64,000 nucleotides of DNA from Marinobacter fuscus (GCF_003007675.1 NZ_PXNP01000104.1:1-64000); one strand, 5' to 3'. Shown: positions 18,580-26,868, counted from the first letter of the stretch. Notes: generated from the letters alone by a model not told the origin. A program made the numbers and translations.

Positions 18580-19440
18580 ATGGGTACAAGTTTACAACTG
18601 GTCGACCGACTGGTTCCGGGTGCAAATCTCGAGTCTTATATTCAGGCTGCGAGTCGTATCCCTGTGCTCTCTGCAGACGAAGAGAGGGATCTTGCCGAAC
18701 GGTTGCACTATCACGGCGATGTTGAGGCTGCCCGTCAATTGGTGTTGTCTCATCTACGCTTCGTCATTCACATTGCTCGTAGTTATTCCGGTTATGGGCT
18801 TGCCCAGGCGGATCTGATCCAGGAAGGCAACGTCGGCCTGATGAAGGCGGTCAAGCGCTTCAATCCCGAATATGGTGTCCGGCTGGTTTCTTTTGCCGTG
18901 CATTGGATCAAGGCTGAAATTCACGAGTTTATTTTGCGCAACTGGCGAATTGTGAAGGTGGCCACCACCAAGGCACAGCGCAAGTTGTTCTTTAATCTTC
19001 GTAGCCAGAAAAAAAAGCTCGCGTGGCTAAACCACGAAGAGCTGAAAGCGGTCGCGAAGGACCTGGGCGTCGAACCAAAGGTAGTTCGTGAAATGGAAGG
19101 TCGTTTGTCCTCCCATGACACCGCATTCGATGGCCCCATGGACGATGATGACGACAACGCCTATCAAGCACCGGCGTATTACCTTGAAGATCGCCGCAGT
19201 GACCCGGCTGTGCAACTTGAAAATGCCGACTGGTCTGAAGATTCCAACGGGCGGTTGATGCAGGCTCTCGAGCAGCTGGATGAGCGTAGCCAGGATATCC
19301 TGAGGGAGCGCTGGCTGTCGGAGAGCAAGTCGACACTGCATGAACTGGCGGATAAGTACGGCGTGTCTGCCGAGCGTATCCGGCAGTTGGAAAAGAATGC
19401 AATGAAGAAAATCCGGGTGCAGATGTCAGAAGCTGCCTGA
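18580..19440 (+). CDS. rpoH: RNA polymerase heat-shock sigma factor sigma-32
   Basis: A 286-residue group 3 sigma factor. Region 2 ([20 protein letters not shown], then [19 protein letters not shown] and [18 protein letters not shown]) and region 4.2 ([20 protein letters not shown]) are intact. The [15 protein letters not shown] segment after region 2 is the RpoH box. Length is normal. The ATG has GGAGG seven bases upstream. It follows ftsYEX as in other gammaproteobacteria, behind overlapping sigma-E and sigma-70 promoters and ahead of an intrinsic terminator. Confidence 0.98.
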   Translation: MGTSLQLVDRLVPGANLESYIQAASRIPVLSADEERDLAERLHYHGDVEAARQLVLSHLRFVIHIARSYSGYGLAQADLIQEGNVGLMKAVKRFNPEYGVRLVSFAVHWIKAEIHEFILRNWRIVKVATTKAQRKLFFNLRSQKKKLAWLNHEELKAVAKDLGVEPKVVREMEGRLSSHDTAFDGPMDDDDDNAYQAPAYYLEDRRSDPAVQLENADWSEDSNGRLMQALEQLDERSQDILRERWLSESKSTLHELADKYGVSAERIRQLEKNAMKKIRVQMSEAA

Positions 19441-19465
19441 GTGCCTTGATTGTCTTGAGCAGATA

Positions 19466-19500
19466 AAGCGCCACCTCCTTTCCGGATGGTGGCGTTTTTG
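19466..19500 (+). terminator. Rho-independent terminator after rpoH
   Basis: CGCCACC (19469-19475) pairs with GGTGGCG (19488-19494) and is followed by five T. It lies 28 bases after the rpoH stop. Confidence 0.88.
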
Positions 19501-19586
19501 TTTAAAAAGTATGTGTGCGGATGCCGGTAAGCCGGTATCCCTGTGGCCATAACCATGGCTGAGTCTTGATACAGGATCCAATAACA

Positions 19587-20504
19587 ATGAGCCAGTCTTC
19601 CTTGCACGTTGCGTTTCTGGGTGTCGGATTGATGGGGGCGCCTATGGTTCGTAATCTTCTTGATGCCGGATTTTCTCTTACCCTTTGGAACCGTACCGCT
19701 AGCAAGTGCGCGCCTTTTGCTGGTGAGGCCAGAGTCGCGGAATCACCTGCACAGGCGGTGGAAACGGCCGATATTGTCATTACCATGCTGGAAAACGGGC
19801 AGGTGGTGGAGGACGTGCTGGTTGGTCAAAAGGTAGTGGCGGCCTTGAAACCCGGAGCTCTGGTGATCGATATGAGTTCTGTTCAGCCGTCGCTGGCCCG
19901 CCGGCACGCTGCACTGGCGCAAGAGCAGGGTGCGGGCTATCTGGATGCGCCGGTCTCCGGCGGCACAATTGGCGCTGCGGAGGCTCGCCTGAGCATCATG
20001 GCGGGTGGTTCGGTAGAGGATGTGGAGCGGGCCCGGCCGGTCTTTGAAGCAATGGGCAAGTGTACGCGTATAGGACCGGTCGGGGCTGGCCAACTGGCCA
20101 AGTTGGCGAATCAGGCGATCGTTGGAATTACCATCGGTGCGGTGTCTGAGGCGCTGCTGCTGGCGGCCAAAGGCGGCGCAGACCCGGCCGCAGTGCGTGA
20201 GGCTCTGATGGGGGGCTTTGCCGGAAGCCGGATTCTGGAGTTGCATGGCCAGCGAATGATTGACCGGGATTTTGCGCCGGGTGCTCCGGCCAGGATTCAG
20301 TTGAAAGACCTTCGTATGATTCTTGACGAAGCCAGGGCCGAAGGCCTTACTTTGCCGCTGGCACAACAGGTTCACAACGAATACCAGTCGTTGATTGCCA
20401 ACGGGCACAGCGAAGTTGACCACAGCGGTTTGCTGCTGGAACTGGAGCATCTGAATGGTGCCCTGATGGGGTCAGCTGCGGAGCCCGGCAAAAAGGTAGA
20501 TTAA
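19587..20504 (+). CDS. NAD(P)-dependent beta-hydroxyacid dehydrogenase (3-hydroxyisobutyrate/tartronate-semialdehyde reductase family)
   Basis: A protein of about 305 residues. The Rossmann motif GVGLMGAPMVRNLL opens the protein, followed by LDAPVSGGTIGAAEARL (substrate-binding signature) and GAGQLAKLANQAIVG, with the catalytic lysine in AKLANQ. The C-terminal all-helical domain contains the conserved LKDLRMILDEA. Such enzymes oxidise or reduce small beta-hydroxyacids or semialdehydes, for example in valine or glyoxylate metabolism; the exact substrate is not readable. The ATG at 19587 (CAGGA upstream) is preferred over an earlier in-frame ATA at 19566. It is a single gene between the rpoH terminator and a two-component operon. 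Confidence 0.9.
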   Translation: MSQSSLHVAFLGVGLMGAPMVRNLLDAGFSLTLWNRTASKCAPFAGEARVAESPAQAVETADIVITMLENGQVVEDVLVGQKVVAALKPGALVIDMSSVQPSLARRHAALAQEQGAGYLDAPVSGGTIGAAEARLSIMAGGSVEDVERARPVFEAMGKCTRIGPVGAGQLAKLANQAIVGITIGAVSEALLLAAKGGADPAAVREALMGGFAGSRILELHGQRMIDRDFAPGAPARIQLKDLRMILDEARAEGLTLPLAQQVHNEYQSLIANGHSEVDHSGLLLELEHLNGALMGSAAEPGKKVD

Positions 20505-20670
20505 CTTTTCGAAGGCTTCGGCTGTGTTTGCTGGCTGCTGTCCCGGGCCGATTGTCGGGGAAGAGTGCCCGTCGCCATAGGCGACACCCTCTTACAAGAT
20601 CGTAACTGGCCGGTGCCCGGAGTTCTTCGTACCCTGTAGTTAATGTATTCCGCTATCAGGAGGAGCACCG

Positions 20671-21351
20671 GTGAAAGCGCTGGTAATCGAAGACGATCAG
20701 GATGTAGCAAACTATCTGCTGAAAGGACTGAAAGAATCCGATTTCGTGGTGGATCATGCGGCCGACGGCAAGGAAGGCATGATGATGGCGGCCAGTGAGG
20801 AATACGACATCATGATTGTCGACCGGATGCTTCCGGGCATGGATGGCTTGTCGATCATAAAAACGGTGCGGGCCACCGGAAATCAGACGCCGGTACTCAT
20901 TCTCAGTGCCCTGGGTGACGTTGACGACCGCGTTGAAGGCTTGCGAGGGGGCGGCGATGATTATCTCACCAAACCGTTCTCGTTCACTGAACTGCTGGCT
21001 CGCATTGAATCCCTGATTCGTCGTAACCGCCAGGCGGCCGAGACGGAAACGGTATTGAAAGTGGCGGATCTGGAAATGGATTTGCTGGCCCGGACCGTGA
21101 AGCGCGCAGGGCAGAATATTGACGTTCAGCCTCGGGAATTCCGATTGCTGGAGTATCTGATGCGCAACGCCGGGCAGGTGGTCACCCGTACCATGCTGCT
21201 GGAGAAAGTCTGGGACTATCATTTTGATCCTCAGACCAACGTGATCGACGTGCACATCAGCCGCTTGCGCGCGAAAATTGACAAAGAATTCGAAACGCCC
21301 CTTTTGCAGACTGTTCGCGGGGCCGGGTATATGTTGCGTGAAACTGCTTAG
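20671..21351 (+). CDS. OmpR/PhoB-family response regulator
   Basis: The protein has 226 residues. The receiver has the acidic pair DD (8-9), phosphoacceptor D51 (IVDRMLPGMDG) and K101 (YLTKPFS). The C-terminal winged helix (QPREFRLLEYLMRNAGQVVTR; NVIDVHISRLRAKID) binds DNA. GTG start with AGGAGGAG five bases before it. It overlaps the kinase gene by 14 bases. Overall it resembles the CusR/QseB-like branch rather than OmpR itself. The signal is unknown; no obvious metal-resistance genes adjoin. Confidence 0.95.
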   Translation: MKALVIEDDQDVANYLLKGLKESDFVVDHAADGKEGMMMAASEEYDIMIVDRMLPGMDGLSIIKTVRATGNQTPVLILSALGDVDDRVEGLRGGGDDYLTKPFSFTELLARIESLIRRNRQAAETETVLKVADLEMDLLARTVKRAGQNIDVQPREFRLLEYLMRNAGQVVTRTMLLEKVWDYHFDPQTNVIDVHISRLRAKIDKEFETPLLQTVRGAGYMLRETA

Positions 21352-22819
21352 CCAGCTAAGAACATCGTCGTTCCAGCTTGCTCTGCTGTATATGGTGGTG
21401 TTTGCCACCTCGGTATTTTTATTGCTGGCGTTCATCTACTGGCGCACCGCCGGTTTTATGACCGCCCAGACCGATGAGACCATTGAGGCAGAGATTGCCG
21501 GGCTTGCGGAGCAATACCGTAGCCGTGGCGTCAATGGTCTGATTACCATTATCCGCGAGCGGGTGGCCAGAGATCCGAACGCCAAATCCATCTATCTTCT
21601 CACCACCGAAGATTCCCTCAAGCTCGCTGGCAATATTGAAAACTGGCCGGAAGGTAGCGGTTCGGCTGGTGGTGGTTGGATCAACTTTACACTGAATCCG
21701 ATTGTCGGCTGGCAGGGGCCTGAGCGCCTGGCCCGGGCCAGGATCTTTGAAGTTCAAGGCGGTTTGCGCTTGTTAGTGGGCCGCGATGTGGACGACGTCA
21801 CCAATCTCAAGCGGGTGATCGAGACCGCCATCAACTGGGGGATGGGCATTACCCTGGCACTGGCGTTGCTGGGGGGGTTTCTGATGAGCCGCAGCACCAC
21901 CCGCCGGATTGAGGTGATCAACAACACCTCGCGCCGGATCATGAACGGCCACCTCTCCTTGCGTATCCCGACCCGGGGCACCGAGGATGACTTCGACCAG
22001 CTGGCCGAAAACCTGAATCAGATGCTAGACCGCATTGTCTATCTGATGGAGGGTATCCGCCATGTGTCCGACAGCATTGCTCATGACCTGCGTACACCGT
22101 TAACGCGGCTTCGTAACCAGTTGGAGAACACCCTGATTACTGTCGATAACGAAGAGGCGCGGGAGCATGTGGGGCAGGCCGTAGCCGAGGCAGATCAGTT
22201 GCTGGCGACCTTCAATGCTCTGTTGCGGATAGCCCGCCTGGAAACCCGGGGGAACTCTGCCAACCTCACGGTAGTGGCCCTGGATGAGCTGGTGAGTGAT
22301 GCCTGCGAACTTTACGAGGCTCTTGCGGAAGACAAAGAGCAGTCTTTTTCACAGTCTCTGGAAGCCGGTGTGAAGATTGAAGGTGATCGCGACCTGATGT
22401 TCCAGATGATCAGCAATCTGATCGACAACGCCATCAAATACACGCCCGAGCAAGGCGCCATCAACGTGATCGTGCGCAAGGAAGGGGCCGGTGCGGTATT
22501 CGAGGTGCAGGACTCGGGCATTGGTATACCTGATGACGAGAAAGACCAGGTATTCCAGCGATTTTATCGGGTGGGTAAAAGCCGCTCGTTACCCGGTAAT
22601 GGTTTGGGGTTGAGCCTGGTGAGTGCGGTGGCGGAAATCCATCAGGGGCAGATTTTATTGAGCGATACAAACCCGGATGAGGTTCCGCCCGGCCTGACCG
22701 TGTCTGTGCGCATGCCGGCTTTTACGGGTGTTCATAAGCGTATAAGGGCAACGGAGCCCGAGACGCCGGGTGATACATCCACCACAGCGTCATCCACTCC
22801 GGAGACCAGCCAGCCCTGA
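21338..22819 (+). CDS. membrane sensor histidine kinase, partner of the preceding regulator
   Basis: A 493-residue kinase starting at the GTG at 21338, inside the end of the response regulator gene. TM1 (LALLYMVVFATSVFLLLAFIYW), a periplasmic domain of about 130 residues and TM2 (WGMGITLALALLGGFLMS) precede HAMP, HisKA (SIAHDLRTPLTRLR, H249) and HATPase domains (NLIDNAIKYTPE; DSGIGIPDDE; GNGLGLSLV). The C-terminal tail is Thr/Ser/Pro-rich (TPGDTSTTASSTPETSQP). The periplasmic domain gives no recognised ligand motif. Confidence 0.94.
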   Translation: MKLLSQLRTSSFQLALLYMVVFATSVFLLLAFIYWRTAGFMTAQTDETIEAEIAGLAEQYRSRGVNGLITIIRERVARDPNAKSIYLLTTEDSLKLAGNIENWPEGSGSAGGGWINFTLNPIVGWQGPERLARARIFEVQGGLRLLVGRDVDDVTNLKRVIETAINWGMGITLALALLGGFLMSRSTTRRIEVINNTSRRIMNGHLSLRIPTRGTEDDFDQLAENLNQMLDRIVYLMEGIRHVSDSIAHDLRTPLTRLRNQLENTLITVDNEEAREHVGQAVAEADQLLATFNALLRIARLETRGNSANLTVVALDELVSDACELYEALAEDKEQSFSQSLEAGVKIEGDRDLMFQMISNLIDNAIKYTPEQGAINVIVRKEGAGAVFEVQDSGIGIPDDEKDQVFQRFYRVGKSRSLPGNGLGLSLVSAVAEIHQGQILLSDTNPDEVPPGLTVSVRMPAFTGVHKRIRATEPETPGDTSTTASSTPETSQP

Positions 22820-22820
22820 A

Positions 22821-23102
22821 TTATTGGCTTGCCCGGGCCCGGTAAATGCGATTCAGCAAGGGCGTGACGATAAACCCCGCCCGATCTTCGGCCTGTTGGG
22901 TCAGGTGCTCGAAACGAATCCGGCCACAGGCCATTTTTGCCTGCAGGCTGTCCCATTCGCCCTCCAGGTGCTTTTGTTCTGCCATCAGAAAAGCCGCAAT
23001 ATTGTGACGGTTCACCCGGCTGGTAATACCCATGCTGTCCAGTTGGAAGCCCAGGTTGTCAACGCCTTGCAGGGCAAGGTCGAGCAGTGTTCGTGAGTTC
23101 AT
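22821..23102 (-). CDS. small conserved-looking protein of unknown function
   Basis: A 93-residue soluble protein starting at the ATG at 23102, with GGAG four bases upstream. The frame continues to 23423 but the upstream part is not protein-like and covers the greB start region. It contains LALQGVDNLGFQLDSMG and FLMAEQKHLEGEWDSLQAKM, probably helical, with a single cysteine. It is convergent with the kinase gene and only one base separates the two stops. No family recognised. Confidence 0.7.
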   Translation of the reverse strand: MNSRTLLDLALQGVDNLGFQLDSMGITSRVNRHNIAAFLMAEQKHLEGEWDSLQAKMACGRIRFEHLTQQAEDRAGFIVTPLLNRIYRARASQ

Positions 23103-23249
23103 TTGCTTGTCTCCAAAACCGTTTGTTGTCAATGTCCGGACACTAGGCTGAATGACTAGAGTGTACAACCTAAATTTCCACCGGGCTCTGTCTTGCCAAA
23201 AGGTAACACCCCGGCCACGGGCAGGTAATAGACACTCTGCATAATGGAA

Positions 23250-23340
23250 GCTGTAGATGTGGAGGCGGGCGAACATTCTGCTTGCTTCCCCCTCCAGCAC
23301 AGCGCTAGCCTTAACCCCGTTACCCACGGGGTTTTTTTTC
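23250..23340 (+). ncRNA. candidate greB leader RNA or small RNA
   Basis: Between a possible extended -10 element (TGCATAAT, about 23237-23244) and an intrinsic terminator at 23313-23339 lie about 80-90 bases with no convincing reading frame. This could be a discrete small RNA or an attenuated greB leader. The promoter is weak (no clear -35), so the call rests mainly on the terminator placed upstream of a gene. Confidence 0.4.
23313..23339 (+). terminator. intrinsic terminator upstream of greB
   Basis: AACCCCGT pairs with ACGGGGTT around a five-base loop and is followed by eight T. No plus-strand gene ends nearby, so it terminates a leader or small RNA 38 bases before greB. Confidence 0.85.
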
Positions 23341-23376
23341 GCCCGTTCTGTTGTTTTTCCAGGAATCAGGACGCCC

Positions 23377-23892
23377 ATGACCAGAAACACTCCCCGGGCC
23401 AATCCCGGCCCCCGATATATCACTCTCGAAGGTGAGCAGGCGCTGCGAAAGGAACTGCATTATTTGTGGAAGATAAAGCGTCCCGAGGTTACCCAGGCTG
23501 TTCGAGAGGCTGCGGCTCTGGGCGACCGTTCCGAGAACGCCGAGTATATATACGGCAAGAAGCAATTACGGGAGATCGACAGGCGTGTGCGATTTCTGAG
23601 CAAGCGCCTGGATGAAGTGTCTGTTGTTGATCGTCTGCCGGAGGATCAAAACCGGGTGTTTTTCGGCGCCTGGGTGCGTATTGAGGGTGAAGAGGGCGAT
23701 GAGCAGGAGTACCGCATTGTCGGCGCTGATGAGTTTGATCTTGAGAAAGGATACCTCAGCATTAACGCGCCATTGGCCCGCGCACTGGTTGGCAAACATC
23801 TGGATGATGAAGTGTCGGTAAGGACGCCAGAAGGCTGGAAGCAAGTTGTCATTACGGGTATTCGCTACCAGATGGCCCTGAATGACAAGTGA
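23377..23892 (+). CDS. greB: transcription elongation factor GreB
   Basis: The 171-residue protein starts at ATG 23377 with AGGAATCAGG upstream. The N-terminal coiled coil (GEQALRKELHYLWKIKRPEVTQAV) carries the acidic tip GDRSENAEYIYGKKQLREID that stimulates RNA cleavage in backtracked polymerase. The C-terminal FKBP-like domain (FFGAWVRIEGEEGDEQEYRI; SINAPLARALVGK) follows. The YIYGKK stretch and RPEV distinguish GreB from GreA. It lies next to a two-component operon, loosely recalling E. coli greB-ompR-envZ. Confidence 0.96.
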   Translation: MTRNTPRANPGPRYITLEGEQALRKELHYLWKIKRPEVTQAVREAAALGDRSENAEYIYGKKQLREIDRRVRFLSKRLDEVSVVDRLPEDQNRVFFGAWVRIEGEEGDEQEYRIVGADEFDLEKGYLSINAPLARALVGKHLDDEVSVRTPEGWKQVVITGIRYQMALNDK

Positions 23893-24018
23893 AGGTTGTC
23901 ACAAAACCGTCTTTCTGGCGAGCAAGGTGTCAATTCTGGCGATAGACTGATCAAATATTGTCACCCGGTCAGAGTATGCCGTTGCCGGGTGGCCTGCATA
24001 GTTATCAGGGTGAGCGCC

Positions 24019-24462
24019 ATGAATCACAGGAAATGGAACATAAGGTCTTTGCCCGTGAGGCTGGCACTGCTGTTACCGGGAGGGCTGTTGCCGGTATTGC
24101 CGGTGCAGGCTCAGGCCGGGGAAGAAGCGGGCCTCCGGTATGAGCAGCGTTCGACCATCGACACTATTCCGTTTCGCTCCATCGAGGAAGAGGCGCTTGC
24201 CAATACTGTAATCGAGGGTGGGCTGGCGGCACCGGCGGCGGGCGTCCCTGTCCAGCAGGCGAGTGATGATCTTTATCTTGATCCACTGGCCTTGCAACCG
24301 AGGGATACCCGGATCGATCTGGGACGATCAGAAATACCTGTGAGCATTCGCTTTAGCGATCCGAAAGCGGTTCCCGGCCAGACCCATAGCCACAACTACG
24401 TTATCCAGCCGCCGGGAAACCGCAGCTACGATACCCTGAACACCAATCTGATCAGTCGCTGA
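24019..24462 (+). CDS. exported protein of unknown function
   Basis: A 147-residue protein from the ATG at 24019 (AGGGTGAG upstream). The signal peptide is clear: MNHRKWNIRSLPVRLA then LLLPGGLLPVLPVQAQA. The mature region is polar and has low predicted secondary structure, with repeated short acidic turns (DDLYLDPLALQPRDTRIDLG) and a C-terminal HSHNYVIQPPGNRSYDTLNT. No family recognised. It follows greB by 126 bases and converges on an integrase-like gene. Confidence 0.72.
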   Translation: MNHRKWNIRSLPVRLALLLPGGLLPVLPVQAQAGEEAGLRYEQRSTIDTIPFRSIEEEALANTVIEGGLAAPAAGVPVQQASDDLYLDPLALQPRDTRIDLGRSEIPVSIRFSDPKAVPGQTHSHNYVIQPPGNRSYDTLNTNLISR

Positions 24463-24472
24463 AACGGTGGTT

Positions 24473-24781
24473 TCAGGCGGCTGCCGGATCCGCCAGGCTT
24501 TTGCCGAGCACATCCTGATAGAAAAAAGCCAACGCCTGGCTCGCCTGATTCAGCCTGGCGCGGGACAGCAGCATATGATTTCTCAGGTAATCCAAAAAAG
24601 CCGATTGATCTGATTCACCCAGCGTATCCGGGTCTTTCAGGTTGTGAAACAGCACAAAACGGCTGATCCAGTGCAGGTAGGTTTGCTCGGCGCGCTGGTT
24701 CAGTTCGCGATCGCGAATTGCGGCCTGTACCTGGTTGGTCAGGCCGGGGCGTGACTGTTCCAGAGTTTCGGTCATCTCCAT
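24473..24781 (-). CDS. stand-alone phage-integrase N-terminal (SAM-like) domain protein
   Basis: About 102 residues, consisting only of the DNA-binding core domain found at the N-terminus of tyrosine recombinases: YLHWISRFVLFHNLKDPDTL, then AFLDYLRNHMLLSRARLNQA and SQALAFFYQDVLGKSL. The catalytic domain with its R-H-R-Y residues is absent and is not found in the flanking sequence. The ATG at 24781 is used; a GTG at 24790 is in frame. Similar short proteins are, from memory, recurrent in Marinobacter and Pseudomonas. It could be a decayed integron or phage integrase, or a repurposed DNA-binding protein. Confidence 0.75.
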   Translation of the reverse strand: MEMTETLEQSRPGLTNQVQAAIRDRELNQRAEQTYLHWISRFVLFHNLKDPDTLGESDQSAFLDYLRNHMLLSRARLNQASQALAFFYQDVLGKSLADPAAA

Positions 24782-24905
24782 GAAATTCACTCGTGTCTGG
24801 GCTTGTTGTTTTTATGCTGGACGCATCATATGACAACCGCATGAAAGTCGCAAAGCCGAGGCAGAGCAGCCAGCCCCATCCAGATGTAAGGTGGGGCCGG
24901 GATTC

Positions 24906-25166
24906 TTATTTCAGGGATTCAAGCTTGTCGATATAGCGCTGCATCGCCTCATCGGCGGAAGTCCCTTTCAGCTTTTCCCAGGCATCGTGTTTGGCGCGCC
25001 CGACAAAATCCATCATCCCCGGTCGTTTGCCGGAAACATCACCTTCGGTGGCTTGCTTGTAAAGGGCGTAAAATTCCAGCTTCAGCTCGTTGGAAGGTTT
25101 GAAGTCGCCGTCGGCGGTCTGGATGTAGTTCACTGCCTCGTCAAACTTTGCTTTCAGATCACTCAT
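24906..25166 (-). CDS. acyl-CoA-binding protein
   Basis: This 86-residue protein is a complete ACBP domain. Recognisable features are LKLEFYALYKQATEGDVSG (ligand-binding helix with tyrosine and lysine), the FVGRAKHDAWEKLKG helix, and the closing EAMQRYIDKLESL. ACBPs bind medium- and long-chain acyl-CoA in the cytoplasm, buffering and carrying it. They are mostly eukaryotic but occur in some bacteria with heavy lipid or wax-ester metabolism, which fits Marinobacter. It lies downstream of the PspA-type genes on the same strand, with a 133-base gap. Confidence 0.95.
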   Translation of the reverse strand: MSDLKAKFDEAVNYIQTADGDFKPSNELKLEFYALYKQATEGDVSGKRPGMMDFVGRAKHDAWEKLKGTSADEAMQRYIDKLESLK

Positions 25167-25299
25167 ATTGTTCGCTCCATCAGGTTAGTCTTCTCAAGAG
25201 AATTGCAGGAAGTATAGTGCTGTGCGCAAAGCGCGTCATTGGCCCAAACAACCGGCAAAGCAGCGGCGTATCCGCCCGGAACACAGTAAATATTTGCGT

Positions 25300-25635
25300 T
25301 CAACCCTGATCCGGCTCGGTCAGATAATGTTGGGCAAAGTCCTTCAGTTCGGCCGCGACACGCTGGCGGATTTCTGCGCGATCAGCGGTGTTCAGGGCGT
25401 ATTTTTCGGCCAGGAGCTCAAAGTCTTCGTCTTTCAGAGTGACCGTCAACCTGGGCCGTGCACGAGCCTTCCGGTAGGGAAGCTGCAGTACCTTCCGAAC
25501 CATGTCGGCGGTCGTCATGTCTTGAAGTGCCGCCGACACACGGAAAGCGCGCTGGATATCATTCGACAGATCAAAAGCCACCTGAACCGCCTGAACGGCC
25601 TGCTCCTCTTTTGACCAGTCTTTTTTCTTGGCCAT
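25300..25635 (-). CDS. small basic protein of unknown function downstream of the PspA homologue
   Basis: The protein has 111 residues. The N-terminus is lysine-rich (MAKKKDWSKEEQ). The middle (RAFRVSAALQDMTTADMVRKVL) resembles the ribbon-helix-helix/antitoxin-like spacing of small DNA-binding proteins, followed by RPRLTVTLKDEDFELLAEKY. No membrane segment. It begins 41 bases after the pspA-like gene, suggesting the same operon. AGGAT precedes the ATG closely. A DNA-binding role is only a guess. Confidence 0.75.
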   Translation of the reverse strand: MAKKKDWSKEEQAVQAVQVAFDLSNDIQRAFRVSAALQDMTTADMVRKVLQLPYRKARARPRLTVTLKDEDFELLAEKYALNTADRAEIRQRVAAELKDFAQHYLTEPDQG

Positions 25636-25676
25636 GATCCTGCCTTTTATAGCGCTCCTGTTCCGGCGCGCAAAGG

Positions 25677-26372
25677 TTACTCGTTTGTTTTACTCTTCAG
25701 CCGCGCAAGTACATCATTGACGGCATCTTGGTCGCCATCAATGCCAGCCGCCTTCAGCTTTTCGTCAAGATCTGCACCCGTCAGTTCTTTTTCCAGAGCT
25801 GCGCTGGCGCTCTGTCGGTCTTCCTCACGAGCCTGGCGCTCGCGAATCCGCTCCAGGGTTTCTTTGGCTGTGCTCAGGGACGACTGCTGGCTGTTGATGT
25901 TGGTATCAATCTGCGCGGTGGTGCGCAGCACCCGTTCGTTGGTTTTTACCACTTGAAGTTCGCGGCGGTAATCGGCCAGCTGCTTCTCGGCTGTCTGAAC
26001 CCGGGTTTTCAGGCTGGCAATACGCTGCTGTAACCCTTCCCGGGTCTGGCTCAGCTCGGCCGCGCGCCGCTCGTGGCCGACAATACGTTCTGCCACCTCG
26101 CGGGCAAGTTCTTCCTGGCCTGCGGCCAGCGCCTTGCTGGCATCGCCTTCGCGCTTGCTGGCGTTGTCCTGTTCGGTGCGGATCTGTCTGGCCAGGGAGG
26201 CTGCTTCTGCCATCAATGAGGCCAGTTCATGTTTGGCCTGCTTGAGCTCCTGCTCGGAGTCTCTGAGTTCCTGCTCCAGAATCCGGTTACCCTGGCTGTC
26301 TACAACTGCCTCACCCAGCTCGTTTACGCCACCGCGCATGGCGGTCAGAATTTTTTTCAATACACTTTTCAT
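25677..26372 (-). CDS. PspA/IM30-family membrane-remodelling protein (YjfJ type)
   Basis: The 231-residue, almost wholly alpha-helical protein matches the PspA/IM30 pattern. A short amphipathic N-terminal helix (MKSVLKKILTAMRGGVNEL) is followed by a long coiled coil (LRDSEQELKQAKHELASLMA; GLQQRIASLKTRVQTAEKQL) and a shorter C-terminal hairpin. PspA proteins polymerise on damaged membranes, related to ESCRT-III. It follows yjfI by 14 bases, and the same pair, yjfI-yjfJ, exists in E. coli. The divergent operon encodes YqiJ, flotillin and a giant AAA+ ATPase. No PspF or PspBC gene is here, so control differs from the classical psp operon. Confidence 0.9.
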   Translation of the reverse strand: MKSVLKKILTAMRGGVNELGEAVVDSQGNRILEQELRDSEQELKQAKHELASLMAEAASLARQIRTEQDNASKREGDASKALAAGQEELAREVAERIVGHERRAAELSQTREGLQQRIASLKTRVQTAEKQLADYRRELQVVKTNERVLRTTAQIDTNINSQQSSLSTAKETLERIRERQAREEDRQSASAALEKELTGADLDEKLKAAGIDGDQDAVNDVLARLKSKTNE

Positions 26373-26386
26373 GGTGGTGTCCTCGC

Positions 26387-26791
26387 TCAGGCCAGGTAGT
26401 CTTCAAAGGTCTGCAACAGGTCGATGGCGTTTTCGGCCAGAGTGACCAGCTCCTGCATGATTTCTGCCGAACCGGAAGCCGGGCTCAGGGCGCCGTAGAC
26501 GACGTAGTGCTGGCCGGTTTTGCCCAGTGAGCTCAGAGGCATGGGCACACTGATTCGAAGCATGTTCTCGTGCAGCTCGTTCAGGCGCTCAGGGTTCAGT
26601 TCCTGTTCATCGAAAAGATACGCAAGGCACAGAATCTGGGTGTCGGTTACGGTAACGTACACGGGTGTTTCTTCCGCGCCGGAAACGGTCACCTGCAGCA
26701 CCGGCTCGTCGCCGGCAATGGGCATAACATCAAAGGTTCGGCCGGCATGGGTGGCGTCACCCAGGGCCAGAGTAAGGGTTTGGGTATCCAC
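26387..26791 (-). CDS. yjfI: YjfI-family protein (DUF2170)
   Basis: The 134-residue soluble protein starts at the GTG at 26791, which has GGAG six bases upstream; the longer frame to 26860 runs into the promoter region. Recognisable features are TLTLALGDATHAGRTFDVMP, VYVTVTDTQILCLAYLFDE and the GKTGQHYVVYGALSP turn followed by a helical ending (ENAIDLLQTFEDYLA). DUF2170 proteins are habitually encoded just before a PspA homologue and are thought to work with it; their biochemical role is not established as far as I know. Confidence 0.85.
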   Translation of the reverse strand: MDTQTLTLALGDATHAGRTFDVMPIAGDEPVLQVTVSGAEETPVYVTVTDTQILCLAYLFDEQELNPERLNELHENMLRISVPMPLSSLGKTGQHYVVYGALSPASGSAEIMQELVTLAENAIDLLQTFEDYLA

Positions 26792-26855
26792 GAATAGCTC
26801 CTTCCTGTGCGATGAACCGGTTCGGCCGATCCGGACGAACCTTGTCCTGTGGCTT

Positions 26856-26868
26856 GACATTTTATGTC
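26856..26868. promoter_or_regulatory. inverted repeat in the divergent yjfI/yqiJ control region
   Basis: GACAT-TTT-ATGTC is a perfect small inverted repeat that overlaps a TTGACA hexamer (26854-26859) within the 201-base divergent region. TATACT lies 22 bases downstream, too far for a standard promoter, so it is noted as a possible operator or stretched promoter needing an activator. Confidence 0.4.

Noticed and set aside
20560..20600. Hairpin around GTCGCCATAGGCGAC considered as terminator after the dehydrogenase gene
   Set aside because: The stem is real but there is no T run on either side and it may simply be leader structure of the two-component operon.
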